Part shown: piece after piece, positions 21,196 through 28,013 of the stretch
Numbering within the stretch: the first letter of the stretch is position 1
Layout: each line of letters begins with the position of its first letter
DNA from: a virus
DNA: 44,774 nt
Virus record (IMG/VR): IMGVR_UViG_3300022934_000042
Coordinates: 1-44,774 of that record
Direction: 5' to 3' (one strand)
Program-made: the position numbers and the translations under genes
Notes under the pieces: model-generated
What the model was told of the DNA's origin: nothing
Databases searched by the model: none
Seen by the model: the letters and a program-made list of their open reading frames with translations, nothing else

Positions 21196-22185
21196 GGGAT
21201 TTTCTTCGTGGATCGTGTGAGGGTTGTCAGAGAAATAGATCTTCTCGATCCCTAGTCTCCGACTGAACTCGTCCGTGAGGTGCTTGCGGAAGTGACGCTC
21301 GCCGTGAAGGCGGCGCTCTGTGGTTCCCCAAGTGTCGATCTCGCGTAGAACGTCCATCTTGTTGACTACAAGGCGGTTCACGCCATTCATGTCAATTGCC
21401 TGACGCACTTCCCTTGTGTTGATCCAGTTACACTGACGGACGCGACCTGTCGTAGCACCAAACTCAGCACCAACCTGCTGAATCTGATCAAACACAGCGT
21501 CGTCGGGCTGGAACTTACGCTTTCCAACATAAGTCTCGTAAGCCTTGATAATGCCCCAGACATTGCGGATAGAGCGTGGGTTGATTCCGTTTTGGAGGGC
21601 TGCTGCTGTTCCTGTGTGTGAAGACGTTACATAAGGGTAGTCACCCCAGTCTGGGTCAAGCCAGAAGCCCTGTGCCCCCTCCATTAGGATTACAGAGTCT
21701 CCAGAAAGTTCCTCATAAATGTCGATAATGAAGGAATGAAGTTCGGGAATCTCACCAGCACGTACCCCACGGCGAGCATACTTATCCCTGTAAGCGGGTC
21801 CATTTCCCGTCTTAGTGGTTCCAATTCGTTCATCTGTTCCGTCCTGCGCCTTGTGTAGCGAAGTGATAATGTGTGCGTTTTCCGCAATCTTTAGGTGATC
21901 TCGGACGTTGATGCCGTGAGACTCAAGATACTCTATTTCTTCAAAGAGTTTGACTGGATCGACCACGCAGCCGTTACCAATAACGGATGTAACACCAAAG
22001 AACACGCCAGCAGGAATGTGATGGGTAACCAACTTAACGCCGTCGTGATAGATTGTGTGTCCAGCATTGCATCCCCCATTGAAGCGAACGCAGTGTGTGT
22101 ATTCGCCACTCTTAAGTAGGTGGTGGGCGACCTTTCCTTTACCTTCGTCTCCGTGCTGAAGACCAATAACAATGTCGGTAATCAA
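21178..22185 (-). CDS. purA: Adenylosuccinate synthetase family enzyme (PurA/PurZ-like, short form)
   Basis: Start placed at TTG 22185 (GGAGGAAAC just upstream), because the only upstream ATG overlaps the promoter. The 335-residue product matches the short archaeal/phage form rather than bacterial PurA of about 430 residues. Motifs: IGLQHGDEGKGK with the catalytic Asp, NGGCNAGHT with the catalytic His, VTSSHTGTAAALQNG, TTGRVRQCNW and VNKMDVL, the guanine-contacting motif. PurA makes adenylosuccinate from IMP, GTP and Asp. The phage homolog PurZ uses dGMP and leads to 2-aminoadenine DNA. The retained Asp and NKMD favour an IMP/GTP enzyme, but PurZ0-type activity cannot be excluded. The last residues LTAAA lie in a promoter. 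Confidence 0.85.
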   Translation of the reverse strand: MITDIVIGLQHGDEGKGKVAHHLLKSGEYTHCVRFNGGCNAGHTIYHDGVKLVTHHIPAGVFFGVTSVIGNGCVVDPVKLFEEIEYLESHGINVRDHLKIAENAHIITSLHKAQDGTDERIGTTKTGNGPAYRDKYARRGVRAGEIPELHSFIIDIYEELSGDSVILMEGAQGFWLDPDWGDYPYVTSSHTGTAAALQNGINPRSIRNVWGIIKAYETYVGKRKFQPDDAVFDQIQQVGAEFGATTGRVRQCNWINTREVRQAIDMNGVNRLVVNKMDVLREIDTWGTTERRLHGERHFRKHLTDEFSRRLGIEKIYFSDNPHTIHEENPLTAAA

Positions 22186-22216
22186 GTTTCCTCCTTGTTT
22201 CTGAACTTGTACCAAT

Positions 22217-22245
22217 ACTTTAACATGGGAACGGAACTGATGCAA
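22217..22245 (-). promoter_or_regulatory. Promoter for the purA-like gene
   Basis: TTGCAT at 22245-22240, a 17-base spacer and TAAAGT at 22222-22217, preceded by GT. Weaker than its siblings, but well placed ahead of the TTG start at 22185. Confidence 0.55.
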
Positions 22246-22247
22246 CT

Positions 22248-22274
22248 AAAAAGTGCCATCCATTCTCCGTGGCA
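22248..22274 (-). terminator. Weak terminator after the J-domain gene
   Basis: A 5-bp stem (TGCCA/TGGCA) with an 11-base loop followed by CTTTTT on the minus strand, just before the purA promoter. Short stem, so modest support. Confidence 0.4.
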
Positions 22275-22301
22275 GTTGAGCAGATGCTCCATTTAAGACC
22301 T

Positions 22302-22919
22302 CTAAATCTGGAAAAATTGCCTCAAAAAATTTTTGACGATCTTTGCTTTTTCATCTTCACTTTCGGCTTCAGAAAAAACATAATCATAAGTGCTCTTCTT
22401 AGATTTTATCTGTTTATCAAGCTCTTTAGTTCGTTCTTTCATCCAGCGAATTTGTTCTATAATGTTGTCGGGAATTCGCACATCAAATTTTTCAGACATG
22501 TCAAGGAGTATAAAGTAATCGCCATCATCAAGCGCTCGCTTGGCTTCCTTGAACATAGATAATCTAACCTGTCGCTCTTCATCTGTCAAGCCAAAAGAGC
22601 GGTCTGGGTGAAGATTTAGCGCTAACTTCTTGAATAGTTCCTTGAAGGTCGAGTGTATTTCATCTTCTTCTTTTTGTTCCTGAATCTCAGAAACAATCAG
22701 CTTTTCTTTTCGAGGATCTCGGGGCGGGACAGGTAGCGCTCCTTTTTCTTGATTAAGTTTTTGTAAATCTATGTCGTTTTCTGAGCAGTAGTTTTCAAGA
22801 AACATTTGAAAATCAACCGCATGTGCTTCACATGTTTCTATAACAAGATTTAGTTCTTCATGCTTGAACTTCGTTTCGTTTAGTGCTCTCTTCCACTTTA
22901 ACAAATCTGTTACTCTCAA
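22302..22919 (-). CDS. J-domain (DnaJ-like) protein
   Basis: A 205-residue protein with an internal J-domain rather than the usual N-terminal one. Residues about 90-135 read FKELFKKLALNLHPDRS, then the helix FKEAKRALDDGDYFILLDM. The HPD tripeptide at 104-106 is the residue set that stimulates DnaK ATPase. Flanking regions are helical and charged. It probably recruits host DnaK for phage assembly or replication. The start appears to be TTG at 22919, using GGAGG in the terminator stem just upstream. The gene is A+T-rich relative to its neighbours. Confidence 0.68.
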   Translation of the reverse strand: MRVTDLLKWKRALNETKFKHEELNLVIETCEAHAVDFQMFLENYCSENDIDLQKLNQEKGALPVPPRDPRKEKLIVSEIQEQKEEDEIHSTFKELFKKLALNLHPDRSFGLTDEERQVRLSMFKEAKRALDDGDYFILLDMSEKFDVRIPDNIIEQIRWMKERTKELDKQIKSKKSTYDYVFSEAESEDEKAKIVKNFLRQFFQI

Positions 22920-22922
22920 AGC

Positions 22923-22952
22923 AAAAACCTCCCACCATAAATAGGTGGGAGG
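22923..22952 (-). terminator. Rho-independent terminator after the dnaE unit
   Basis: A perfect 9-bp stem CCTCCCACC/GGTGGGAGG with a seven-base loop followed by TTTTTG on the minus strand. It ends the dnaE and 47-residue-protein transcript. Its 3' arm carries the GGAGG used by the J-domain gene. Confidence 0.88.
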
Positions 22953-22958
22953 CTGACA

Positions 22959-23102
22959 CTAACCTTTGCCCTGACCGCGATACTTCTTCTTGTAGCCCTT
23001 ATTACCACCATGTGGTCCCGGTTGCTTGCGCTTTGTTAGAGCACTCTTGCCAATACTGGTCTTTTTCTTGGGTGCTTTGTTGTGTGTCTTCTTCTGTGCC
23101 AT
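22959..23102 (-). CDS. Very basic 47-residue protein
   Basis: A 47-residue ORF from ATG 23102 (AAGGAGT upstream) to TAG 22959. It begins MAQKKTHNKAPKKKTSIGKS and ends KKYRGQGKG. It has 16 Lys/Arg and no Asp/Glu, with glycine-rich turns (PGPHGGNKG). It resembles a ribosomal-protein tail or a DNA-condensing peptide. It directly follows dnaE and is closed by a strong terminator, so it is probably co-transcribed with the polymerase. Function unknown. Confidence 0.72.
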   Translation of the reverse strand: MAQKKTHNKAPKKKTSIGKSALTKRKQPGPHGGNKGYKKKYRGQGKG

Positions 23103-23118
23103 GCTTTACTCCTTATTG

Positions 23119-26100
23119 TTAGCCTAGCAATCTAAAGTTTCTGTAGAGAGACCTCGTTGAGAAACCCCATTTTGGATCGTAATCCAGTCGCGACATGTAG
23201 GGGCGGTTGATCTGAATGCTATCCTTCTTTGGATCAATGCCCCAACACTTAATCTTTTCTGTCTCGTTGTTTGAGTCAATAACCTCAACAATCCAGAAGT
23301 CCTTGCCCTTCTTTGTCTTTCTCGGAACAACCTTGCGTGGGATAAACCAGCAGATCTGTAGTTCCTCGTCAAACTCGGAAATGGGTGGAATGTACTTGTC
23401 CTTCAGTTTCTGGATAGTCTCGGGACTAATGACCAAGTTCATTGGGAACACGCCAGTCAATTCAGTCTTAAACTGGATGATCTCTTCCTCTGAGAAGTCG
23501 CCTTCTGGTCTGTAGAGATCAATGTTGTCGTGGAACTTCTTCTTGGTCTTCGGACGATCAATCACGGACGCACACCAGAAGTGCTTGCGACCTGTGAAGC
23601 GGTCGTCAATTAGACTATCCATTGCTCCTGCCCTACAGAGGGCGTCAAGTGCCTTCTTGTTTAGTTTAGCATACTTTACCTCTTCTCGGAACAAGAAATC
23701 CTCAATGTCCGTGAATGGGCGATTATCAAGCACCTGCTCCATTGCAGACTCACCAAAGCCCTTGATGCTTGTGAGGGGCTGGATAAGAGTCTTGCCGTCG
23801 CTAGTAATCTCCCAAGTCCTACCGGATGTGTTCACGTCTACGGGCGCAATCTTGTAGCCAAGAGACTTAGCAATGTTGATTGCGTTCTCCTTCTTGCTCT
23901 CGGGCTCTTTGTCGAGGAAAGCAGCAAGCCACTCTGCCTCGAAGTAAGTTAGGAGCCAAGCGCACTGATAAGAAATGATAGAGTAGGAAACAGCGTGGGA
24001 TTTGTTGAAACCATAGCCAGAGAAGTATTCAAACTTCTCCCATAGACCCTGTGCTTCACTTCTAGCGATGCCCTTCTCCACACAACCATCAATGAACTTC
24101 TTGTGGATCGCATCCTTGACCTCAAAACCCTTTCCGGTTCCCTTCTTAGTTAGGAGTTTGCGGAGCAAGTTACCCTCGTCAAGAGTCAAATCCTTACCAA
24201 GTGCGTGAGCAATCTTGGCGATTTGTTCCTGAAAGATCAAGAAACCAAACGTTTCTTCGGTGATCTCCTGCACCTCTGGTGTGAGATACTTGATGTACTG
24301 AGGGCTTTCCTTGGCGTCAATGTAATCCTCGTGGACGTTAGCCGATAGAGGACCGGGACGATAGATGGAAGTGATAGCGGAAACATCAATGATGTTGTTT
24401 GGCTTTACTCGCTCTGCGAAGTTCTGCGCTCCGTCCTCGGTGAACTGGAAAGTGCCTACGAAGTTGCCCTTATGGAAAACATTTTTGTAGACTCTCGCGT
24501 CATCGAGGTTGATAACGTCAGGGTGAAGGTTGTTGTCGTAGAAGTCCTTGACCTGCTTGAATGTTGGTTCTGCAATGCCGTGGTGGCGCTTGAGAATCAA
24601 CTCAATAGCAGTCTCCATCATAGCAAGGGTCGAGAGACCAAGAAGATCGAACTTGATGAAGCCCATTGGTTCAAGATGGCGAACGTTCTGTCCCTCGGAC
24701 CAAGGCGTCTGACGAACGCCCTTGGAGTTGATAAGGGGCATGTTCTTGTCTAGATCCTCGGCAATCACAACACCGCCAGCGTGACGAGACGCAGAGCGAA
24801 CCTGACCGACGAGAGCACGGACGTGTGTCTTGACGTGAGGATACTTGCTCAAGAATCCCTTGAGAGAACTTGAGAACTCAAGCACCTCTTCCCAAGTTGG
24901 GGTGTACATTCCTGCCTTGATGCCGTGCTTCTGCTTGGCGAGAGGCGTTGCCTCCTTAATCATAGCGTTGGTTACGAGATTGACCTCGCTGAAAGGAATC
25001 TGATAGAGTTTGGAAATGTCCTTGATAAGAGACTTCAACTGGAGAGTGTTCCAGTTAGAGATTGGAGCAACACATTCCTCACCCCACAACTCAATCAACT
25101 TGTCCTTCAGTTCCATTGGGCGACTAATGTCATAATCAATGTCTGGGTAATCCTTGGCGTCAGAACGTAGGAATCGTGAGAATAGAAGGTCGTACTTGAT
25201 TGGATCGACCTGTGTGATCCCAAGAGCATAGGCAACAAGTGAACCAGCGGCAGAACCACGACCGGGACCTGCAAGCATCATTGTGTCTGTAACGTCTACG
25301 ATTGCCTTCATAGTCAAGAAATACTTTGAGAAGCCTCGGTCGTCAATGACGTGGAGTTCTTCTTTTAGTCTCGCAAGGTACTGCTTGTTGTCGGCAAGAC
25401 CCAACTTACGCAGACCTTCAAGTGAGAAGTTGATTAGCGCCTCAGTTGCGGTGTGTCCTGCGGGCACAACGAATGAAGGAAGGCGAACAGTGTTATCTGG
25501 AAGGAAGTTCTCAATGCGATCAAACGCGATTCGGTGTGTCTCTTCAATAGAACGCAACACAAGGTCGTCATCGTAGTCAGTATTACACAACTTAGAGTAG
25601 TGCCTGTAGGACTCCCACATCTCGTCACCATTCTTGGGATAGAGTTCGTAACCAATCTCGTCAACAGAGACAGGCAGATCGCTCTCGGTGTCTGCCCACT
25701 GCGGGCGACCCTTACCAAGCCAACCCAAGCGCTTGTAGAGTTCTCGGTCCTTCCAAGCATCACGATTGGGGTAGTGCGAGTCTGCGGTCGAGATCACCTT
25801 TACACCAAACTCGTCACAAACCTGAATAACAAACTTGTTTAGTTCGTGCTGCTCTGGGACATTGTTCCACTGAATCTCGCCGTGCCAGCGATCACCAAAG
25901 ATGTCCACCATCTGGCGGGTTGTCTCTCGCATAGCCTCAAGCACAGCCTCTGGTCCTTCCTCTCGGTTCTCCCAGTAGTTACCAGCATAGACGCCGCCAA
26001 GGCAAGCGGAGGAAGCAATAATGCCCTCGCTGTGATCCTTGAGCATCTTGTAGTCCATTCGAGGATAACGATAGAAGTTCTCGTCCTTGTAACTCTCGGA

Positions 26101-26559
26101 CACAAGTTTGAAGAGGTTGTTTAGTCCCTTCTGGTTCTGAGCAAGAAGAACGAGATGGCGACGGCGGCGTAGAATGTTGCTGCTTTTGCCCTTGCTCGCG
26201 CCTTCGTCTTCAACAGAGGCAGCAGAAGCACCAGACTTCTTGGCTTCGCGTGCCTTCTTCTTATCCTGCATTGCCTGCTCGTATTCATCCTTCCATTCAT
26301 CAATAGATGGAATGAAGTAAGCCTCGCAACCAAAGATAGGCTTGAAGTCCTTGCCTTCTGCCTTCATCTTCTTAGCGTGTAGCACCTGATAAGACAGACC
26401 ATTCATGTTCCCGTGGTCGGTCAGAGCAAGCGCATCAGACCCGTTGGAGTAAGCGAACTCCATGTGGTCCTGTGGGAAGCCGAGCCCATCAAAGATAGAC
26501 CCAGCGACGCTGTGGGCGTGTAGCCCAACAAACTTGATTTTACTTTCTTTTCTTTCCAT
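23119..26559 (-). CDS. dnaE: DNA polymerase III alpha subunit (DnaE type)
   Basis: A 1146-residue C-family replicative polymerase. The PHP domain is at the N-terminus (LHAHS at 13-17, LTDHGNM, GCEAYF), interrupted by a Lys/Ala/Ser-rich insert near residues 95-125. The palm has GRGSAAGSLVAY and the catalytic aspartates in YPDIDYD. The fingers contain IYRPGPLSANV and FQEQIAKIAH, followed by a helix-hairpin-helix-like region and an OB-like C-terminus. The ATG overlaps the stop of the SH3-like gene (TAATG), and the ribosome site GGAGG lies inside that gene's conserved tail. It should be the main replicase, in parallel with the family A polymerase at the window end. Confidence 0.95.
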   Translation of the reverse strand: MERKESKIKFVGLHAHSVAGSIFDGLGFPQDHMEFAYSNGSDALALTDHGNMNGLSYQVLHAKKMKAEGKDFKPIFGCEAYFIPSIDEWKDEYEQAMQDKKKAREAKKSGASAASVEDEGASKGKSSNILRRRRHLVLLAQNQKGLNNLFKLVSESYKDENFYRYPRMDYKMLKDHSEGIIASSACLGGVYAGNYWENREEGPEAVLEAMRETTRQMVDIFGDRWHGEIQWNNVPEQHELNKFVIQVCDEFGVKVISTADSHYPNRDAWKDRELYKRLGWLGKGRPQWADTESDLPVSVDEIGYELYPKNGDEMWESYRHYSKLCNTDYDDDLVLRSIEETHRIAFDRIENFLPDNTVRLPSFVVPAGHTATEALINFSLEGLRKLGLADNKQYLARLKEELHVIDDRGFSKYFLTMKAIVDVTDTMMLAGPGRGSAAGSLVAYALGITQVDPIKYDLLFSRFLRSDAKDYPDIDYDISRPMELKDKLIELWGEECVAPISNWNTLQLKSLIKDISKLYQIPFSEVNLVTNAMIKEATPLAKQKHGIKAGMYTPTWEEVLEFSSSLKGFLSKYPHVKTHVRALVGQVRSASRHAGGVVIAEDLDKNMPLINSKGVRQTPWSEGQNVRHLEPMGFIKFDLLGLSTLAMMETAIELILKRHHGIAEPTFKQVKDFYDNNLHPDVINLDDARVYKNVFHKGNFVGTFQFTEDGAQNFAERVKPNNIIDVSAITSIYRPGPLSANVHEDYIDAKESPQYIKYLTPEVQEITEETFGFLIFQEQIAKIAHALGKDLTLDEGNLLRKLLTKKGTGKGFEVKDAIHKKFIDGCVEKGIARSEAQGLWEKFEYFSGYGFNKSHAVSYSIISYQCAWLLTYFEAEWLAAFLDKEPESKKENAINIAKSLGYKIAPVDVNTSGRTWEITSDGKTLIQPLTSIKGFGESAMEQVLDNRPFTDIEDFLFREEVKYAKLNKKALDALCRAGAMDSLIDDRFTGRKHFWCASVIDRPKTKKKFHDNIDLYRPEGDFSEEEIIQFKTELTGVFPMNLVISPETIQKLKDKYIPPISEFDEELQICWFIPRKVVPRKTKKGKDFWIVEVIDSNNETEKIKCWGIDPKKDSIQINRPYMSRLDYDPKWGFSTRSLYRNFRLLG

Positions 26560-26738
26560 TATTTTGCCTCCGATAGTAGTTTGAGAATCCGATAATTGTG
26601 TTTACTAATCACGCCTTTTCTTGTGGGAGTGTCGGTGGTTAGCCACCTGATGGTGTTAGTCCCGAACTCATCAAAAGAGAGAACTACACCAAAGCACCAA
26701 GGGTAGTCCCTGTGTCTTACCAGATCACCGACTCTCAT
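26559..26738 (-). CDS. SH3-like cassette protein upstream of dnaE
   Basis: A 59-residue protein that opens MRVGDLVRHRDYPW and ends KLLSEAK, the same pattern as three genes at 27343-28013. GGAGGG lies upstream of its ATG. Its final codons (CTACTATCGGAGGC) contain the Shine-Dalgarno site for dnaE. A small beta barrel is likely. Role unknown; it may modulate translation or bind a replication factor. Confidence 0.72.
   Translation of the reverse strand: MRVGDLVRHRDYPWCFGVVLSFDEFGTNTIRWLTTDTPTRKGVISKHNYRILKLLSEAK
26566..26585 (-). repeat. Repeat copy 1: LLSEA/ribosome-site repeat
   Basis: The plus-strand sequence gcctccgatagtagtttgag is identical, all 20 bases, to 27823-27842. On the minus strand it encodes KLLSEA and supplies GGAGG for the next gene. 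A 13-base core (gcctccgatagta) recurs at 27508-27520. Confidence 0.85.
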
Positions 26739-26760
26739 TACAATCCCTCCTTACCCCTCT

Positions 26761-26789
26761 AATCTAACGGGTGATCGCCCTCCTGTCAA
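26761..26789 (-). promoter_or_regulatory. Promoter of the SH3-like/dnaE operon
   Basis: TTGACA at 26789-26784, a 17-base spacer and TAGATT at 26766-26761, preceded by GT. The 17-base spacer resembles that at 518 and 1688. Confidence 0.85.
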
Positions 26790-26813
26790 GGGCAGAGCCG
26801 AAGAATAAATAGT

Positions 26814-26844
26814 GAGGGCAGCACCCAAAACGAGCGCTGCCCTC
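26814..26844 (-). terminator. Terminator-like hairpin after 26863-27264
   Basis: A perfect 9-bp stem GAGGGCAGC/GCTGCCCTC with a 13-base loop, followed by ACTATTTATTC on the minus strand. The T-tract is imperfect. It separates the SH3 cluster from the dnaE promoter. Confidence 0.6.
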
Positions 26845-26862
26845 GGAAAGAATTTGGTTATT

Positions 26863-27264
26863 TTAGTTAGCGTTTGCTTGGTTGACAAAAAGGCACTCTT
26901 CTGCCTCAATCAACTTGTCTTCTGCTCTGTCTACAACTTTGTTCAACTGGTCTAGGTGAAACTCTGCTGAGTCAAGGTTCTTTCTGTCGATTGACTCTAG
27001 AACTAGATTGTACTCAGTTCCAGCAGATTGTCCTAGCATGTGGATAGCACTTACGCTAGAGTCTACGCACTTGTAGGAGTTCATTTCTTCCATAAAGATT
27101 GCGTCTGTGAGAACCTCGTCGGCTTCCTCAGAAATAAGGTCAAATCGATCCATCTCTTGTTCTAGTAGGATTTCGATCTTTTCTGTTGAACCAGTGTCCT
27201 CTTTTGGTGCGACCTCGGTCATGGGGGCATTCATGCCAGCGATTAGAAACATTAACTTAAACAT
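26863..27264 (-). CDS. Hypothetical helical protein with a hydrophobic N-terminus
   Basis: A 133-residue protein. The first 13 residues (MFKLMFLIAGMNA) could be a short signal or anchor. The rest is acidic and helical (EILLEQEMDRFDLISEEADE), with a long helix near the C-terminus (FHLDQLNKVVDRAEDKLIE). No family recognised. Good site AAGGAG before ATG 27264. It ends the SH3-like operon and is followed by a hairpin. Confidence 0.65.
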   Translation of the reverse strand: MFKLMFLIAGMNAPMTEVAPKEDTGSTEKIEILLEQEMDRFDLISEEADEVLTDAIFMEEMNSYKCVDSSVSAIHMLGQSAGTEYNLVLESIDRKNLDSAEFHLDQLNKVVDRAEDKLIEAEECLFVNQANAN

Positions 27265-27342
27265 TGTGAAACTCCTTCTTAAGTGTTCTAATGTTATTAA
27301 CGGAATCCGATCGCATTTACATTAGGGGTGATCCTATTTTTT

Positions 27343-27504
27343 TTAGGTCTCGGAGAGAAGGGTGAGTTTATGGGCTAGAAGGGTGTGTAGTTGCCCTTCG
27401 ATCATTACCTCTACAACATAGCCCACCATAAATTTCTTCTTTTGTTCTCCGACTATGACGCCGATCTTTTTGTCGGAGGTCATAACCAGATCACCGACTT
27501 TCAT
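27343..27504 (-). CDS. SH3-like cassette protein, copy
   Basis: A 53-residue protein opening MKVGDLVMTSDKKIGVIVGE and ending LTLLSET. It follows the same layout as its tandem neighbours. Its ATG overlaps the stop of the upstream paralog (TAATG), whose tail carries its ribosome site. Function unknown. The ORF is recognisable because the opening codons match those at 27689 almost exactly. Confidence 0.72.
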   Translation of the reverse strand: MKVGDLVMTSDKKIGVIVGEQKKKFMVGYVVEVMIEGQLHTLLAHKLTLLSET

Positions 27505-27689
27505 TATGCCTCCGATAGTAGAATAAGATTTCTTTCGTCAAAATTGGTCGCTAGTCTAGGGAAAGTCTGTTGGTCTAGCCAGAGAATTCTGTGACACCTG
27601 ATCTTTCCACCAGAATAGGTGATAGTGTGGGTAATAAAGCCGTGCCTGCCTTTATGGTTTCTGTGACAAACCAGATCACCGACTTTCAT
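27504..27689 (-). CDS. SH3-like cassette protein, copy
   Basis: Start placed at ATG 27689 (AAGGAGG at good spacing), not the longer reading. A 61-residue protein opening MKVGDLVCHRNHKGRHGF and ending LILLSEA. The middle (GGKIRCHRILWLDQQTF) recalls the dnaE-linked copy. It begins within the 3' end of the zinc-ribbon gene (14-base overlap). Confidence 0.75.
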   Translation of the reverse strand: MKVGDLVCHRNHKGRHGFITHTITYSGGKIRCHRILWLDQQTFPRLATNFDERNLILLSEA

Positions 27690-27819
27690 TATGCCTCCTT
27701 GCTGCTGGCTTCTCAAACCAAACATTACATTTTAGGCAGCCCGGCTGTGGATAGAACCCACCTACATAGCGATAGAAGGTCTTGGAATTACATTTTGGAC
27801 AAGAATGATAATGGCTCAT
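27676..27819 (-). CDS. Zinc-ribbon-like small protein
   Basis: A 47-residue ORF from ATG 27819 to TGA 27676. It begins MSHYHSCPKCNSKTFYRYVG and has a second CLKC pair at 28-31, so CPKC and CLKC could hold one zinc. The start overlaps the stop of the previous SH3-like gene (TAATG), which supplies its GGAGG. Its 3' end contains the ribosome site of the next gene. Function unknown. Confidence 0.68.
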   Translation of the reverse strand: MSHYHSCPKCNSKTFYRYVGGFYPQPGCLKCNVWFEKPAARRHNESR

Positions 27820-28013
27820 TATGCCTCCGATAGTAGTTTGAGTTGTCTTTTATTACACCATTGATCTCGCTTTACTCTTTCTCCAAACATCCAGTTATGA
27901 TAAGTCCAGACAACAAAAACAATTTCTTGTGTTCTTTTTGAGTTGTTCTCGGGAACTTCCATAATGAAGCCTTTGTTGCCCCAAGAATCTGTTACATAAT
28001 CACCGACTTTCAT
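27819..28013 (-). CDS. SH3-like cassette protein, first of the tandem set
   Basis: Start placed at ATG 28013, which overlaps the TGA of the gene at 28010-28894 (ATGA), with GGAGG seven bases upstream. A 64-residue protein opening MKVGDYVTDSWGNKGF and ending QLKLLSEA. Function unknown. The promoter at 28032-28060 lies within the end of the upstream gene and gives a short leader. Confidence 0.75.
   Translation of the reverse strand: MKVGDYVTDSWGNKGFIMEVPENNSKRTQEIVFVVWTYHNWMFGERVKRDQWCNKRQLKLLSEA
27823..27842 (-). repeat. Repeat copy 2: LLSEA/ribosome-site repeat
   Basis: Twenty bases identical to 26566-26585, again encoding KLLSEA and the Shine-Dalgarno site of the following gene. This marks recent duplication of a gene-end-plus-ribosome-site module. 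Confidence 0.85.

Noticed and set aside
21178-22185. Calling the phage a 2-aminoadenine (Z) genome phage on the basis of the PurA-like gene
   Set aside because: The catalytic Asp and a guanine-type NKMD motif are kept, no DatZ or MazZ homolog is in the window, and three adenine methyltransferases are present. The idea remains testable but is not supported enough to assert.
21178-22245. ATG at 22245 as the PurA-like start
   Set aside because: It overlaps the -35 box of the likely promoter and adds 20 residues unlike any PurA N-terminus. TTG 22185 has GGAGG.
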